Positions 4,901-5,173 of a stretch of 5,173 bases of DNA are shown here, piece after piece; within the stretch, counting starts at the first letter, position 1, and the number at the start of each line of letters is the position of its first letter. This DNA comes from JAQUSX01 sp035446985. GTDB lineage: Bacteria > Bacillota > Clostridia > Christensenellales > CAG-314. A model generated the notes under the pieces. It was not told the DNA's origin. It saw only the letters and a list, made by a program, of their open reading frames with translations, and searched no databases. Both the position numbers and the translations under genes were made by a program. The stretch covers positions 1 through 5,173 of the forward strand of contig DAOTGG010000065.1 of the NCBI GenBank assembly GCA_035446985.1. Reading direction: 5' to 3'.

Positions 4901-5173
4901 TTAATCTATATTATCCAAGTTAACTTTTACACGCTGTGAATAATGCTCTATCACGAGATTTTGCAAATATTCGGAATACTTGCGCTTATCAAAAACTTCT
5001 TTTGTCATTTCTTGTTTGATTTCTTCTATCATTGTACCGTAATTTTTGCTTAATGCGCAACAATATTCATCGTATTCGTCATTAGAAATATTATATCCGT
5101 TTTTATCCGCAAACCATTTTCCGACAAGCGAATTTACATACTGCTGCCTTATCATATCTCGATAGCAGTTTTC
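4901..5173 (-). CDS. Trigger-factor-like protein, C-terminal part, cut by the window edge
   Basis: The frame is open from the right edge (bases 5173-5171 are in frame) to the stop at 4903-4901, giving 90 residues. An ATG lies at 5155-5153, but no ribosome binding site is visible before it and the frame continues upstream, so I take this as the tail of a longer gene. The helical pattern looks like the C-terminal domain of trigger factor and related FKBP-type chaperones: FADKNGYNISNDEYDEYCCA followed by LSKNYGTMIEEIKQEM, which parallels the family's K-x-G-I-x-V-(T/S)-DEE-x-E then YG-x-x-x-EE-(L/I)KK layout, and an ending LVIEHYSQRVKVNLDN like the usual LV-E-N-A-x-V tail. Such proteins help nascent chains fold at the ribosome. 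The match is to a divergent, low-complexity helical region and the diagnostic ribosome-binding and FKBP parts are outside the window, so the call is moderate. It is cotranscribed with the TSCPD gene. Confidence 0.6.
   Translation of the reverse strand, partial: ENCYRDMIRQQYVNSLVGKWFADKNGYNISNDEYDEYCCALSKNYGTMIEEIKQEMTKEVFDKRKYSEYLQNLVIEHYSQRVKVNLDNID

Noticed and set aside
4699..4923. Plus-strand open frame over the TSCPD gene
   Set aside because: Antisense to a gene with the SCPD signature; its product has no recognisable feature.
1..5173. CRISPR array, tRNA or rRNA gene, insertion sequence, toxin-antitoxin pair or defence island
   Set aside because: No regularly spaced repeats, cloverleaf-like sequence, transposase motif or recognised toxin or defence domain was seen on either strand.

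Overview
The window is AT-rich with short intergenic gaps, strong purine-rich ribosome binding sites and U-tailed hairpin terminators. Two independent marks of endospore formation are present: a dipicolinate synthase subunit A gene and a CotF-type spore coat gene pair. This points to a spore-forming Bacillota, most likely an anaerobic Clostridia-type lineage. The proteins are divergent from the Bacillus versions, which would fit an uncultured gut-type clostridial group, but the exact lineage cannot be read from this window.

Layout from left to right. Positions 1-712 (minus strand) hold the first 237 codons of dpaA/spoVFA, running off the left edge. Divergent from it, 922-1932 (plus) encodes a 336-residue P-loop ATPase-like protein of the PRK06851 type, with one intact and one decayed nucleotide-binding domain. 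A strong hairpin terminator (2073-2105) lies in the following gap. Next comes a two-gene spore coat operon (2251-2454 and 2466-2717, plus), closed by a terminator at 2791-2818 that also serves the convergent GNAT acetyltransferase (2838-3380, minus). The GNAT gene and a membrane-anchored SH3b-NlpC/P60 cell-wall hydrolase (3535-4416, plus) are divergently transcribed from a 154-base region carrying a near-consensus promoter and a cluster of TGTCA/TGACA inverted repeats. A repeat-rich gap and a bidirectional terminator (4606-4630) follow. The last two genes form a minus-strand pair: a TSCPD-domain protein (4636-4890), preceded by the C-terminal end of a probable trigger-factor-like protein (4901-5173), cut by the right edge.

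Functionally, dpaA supplies the spore-core solute dipicolinate and the CotF pair supplies coat or outer-layer proteins. The NlpC/P60 enzyme remodels peptidoglycan, and nothing ties it specifically to sporulation. The ATPase may be part of the sporulation neighbourhood, but that is inferred from position only. I do not see a clearly new multi-gene system. The items most worth a second look are the decayed second P-loop domain of the ATPase and its missing ribosome binding site, the divergent dpaA, the shared operator-like repeats at 3459-3487, and the repeat cluster at 4433-4589.
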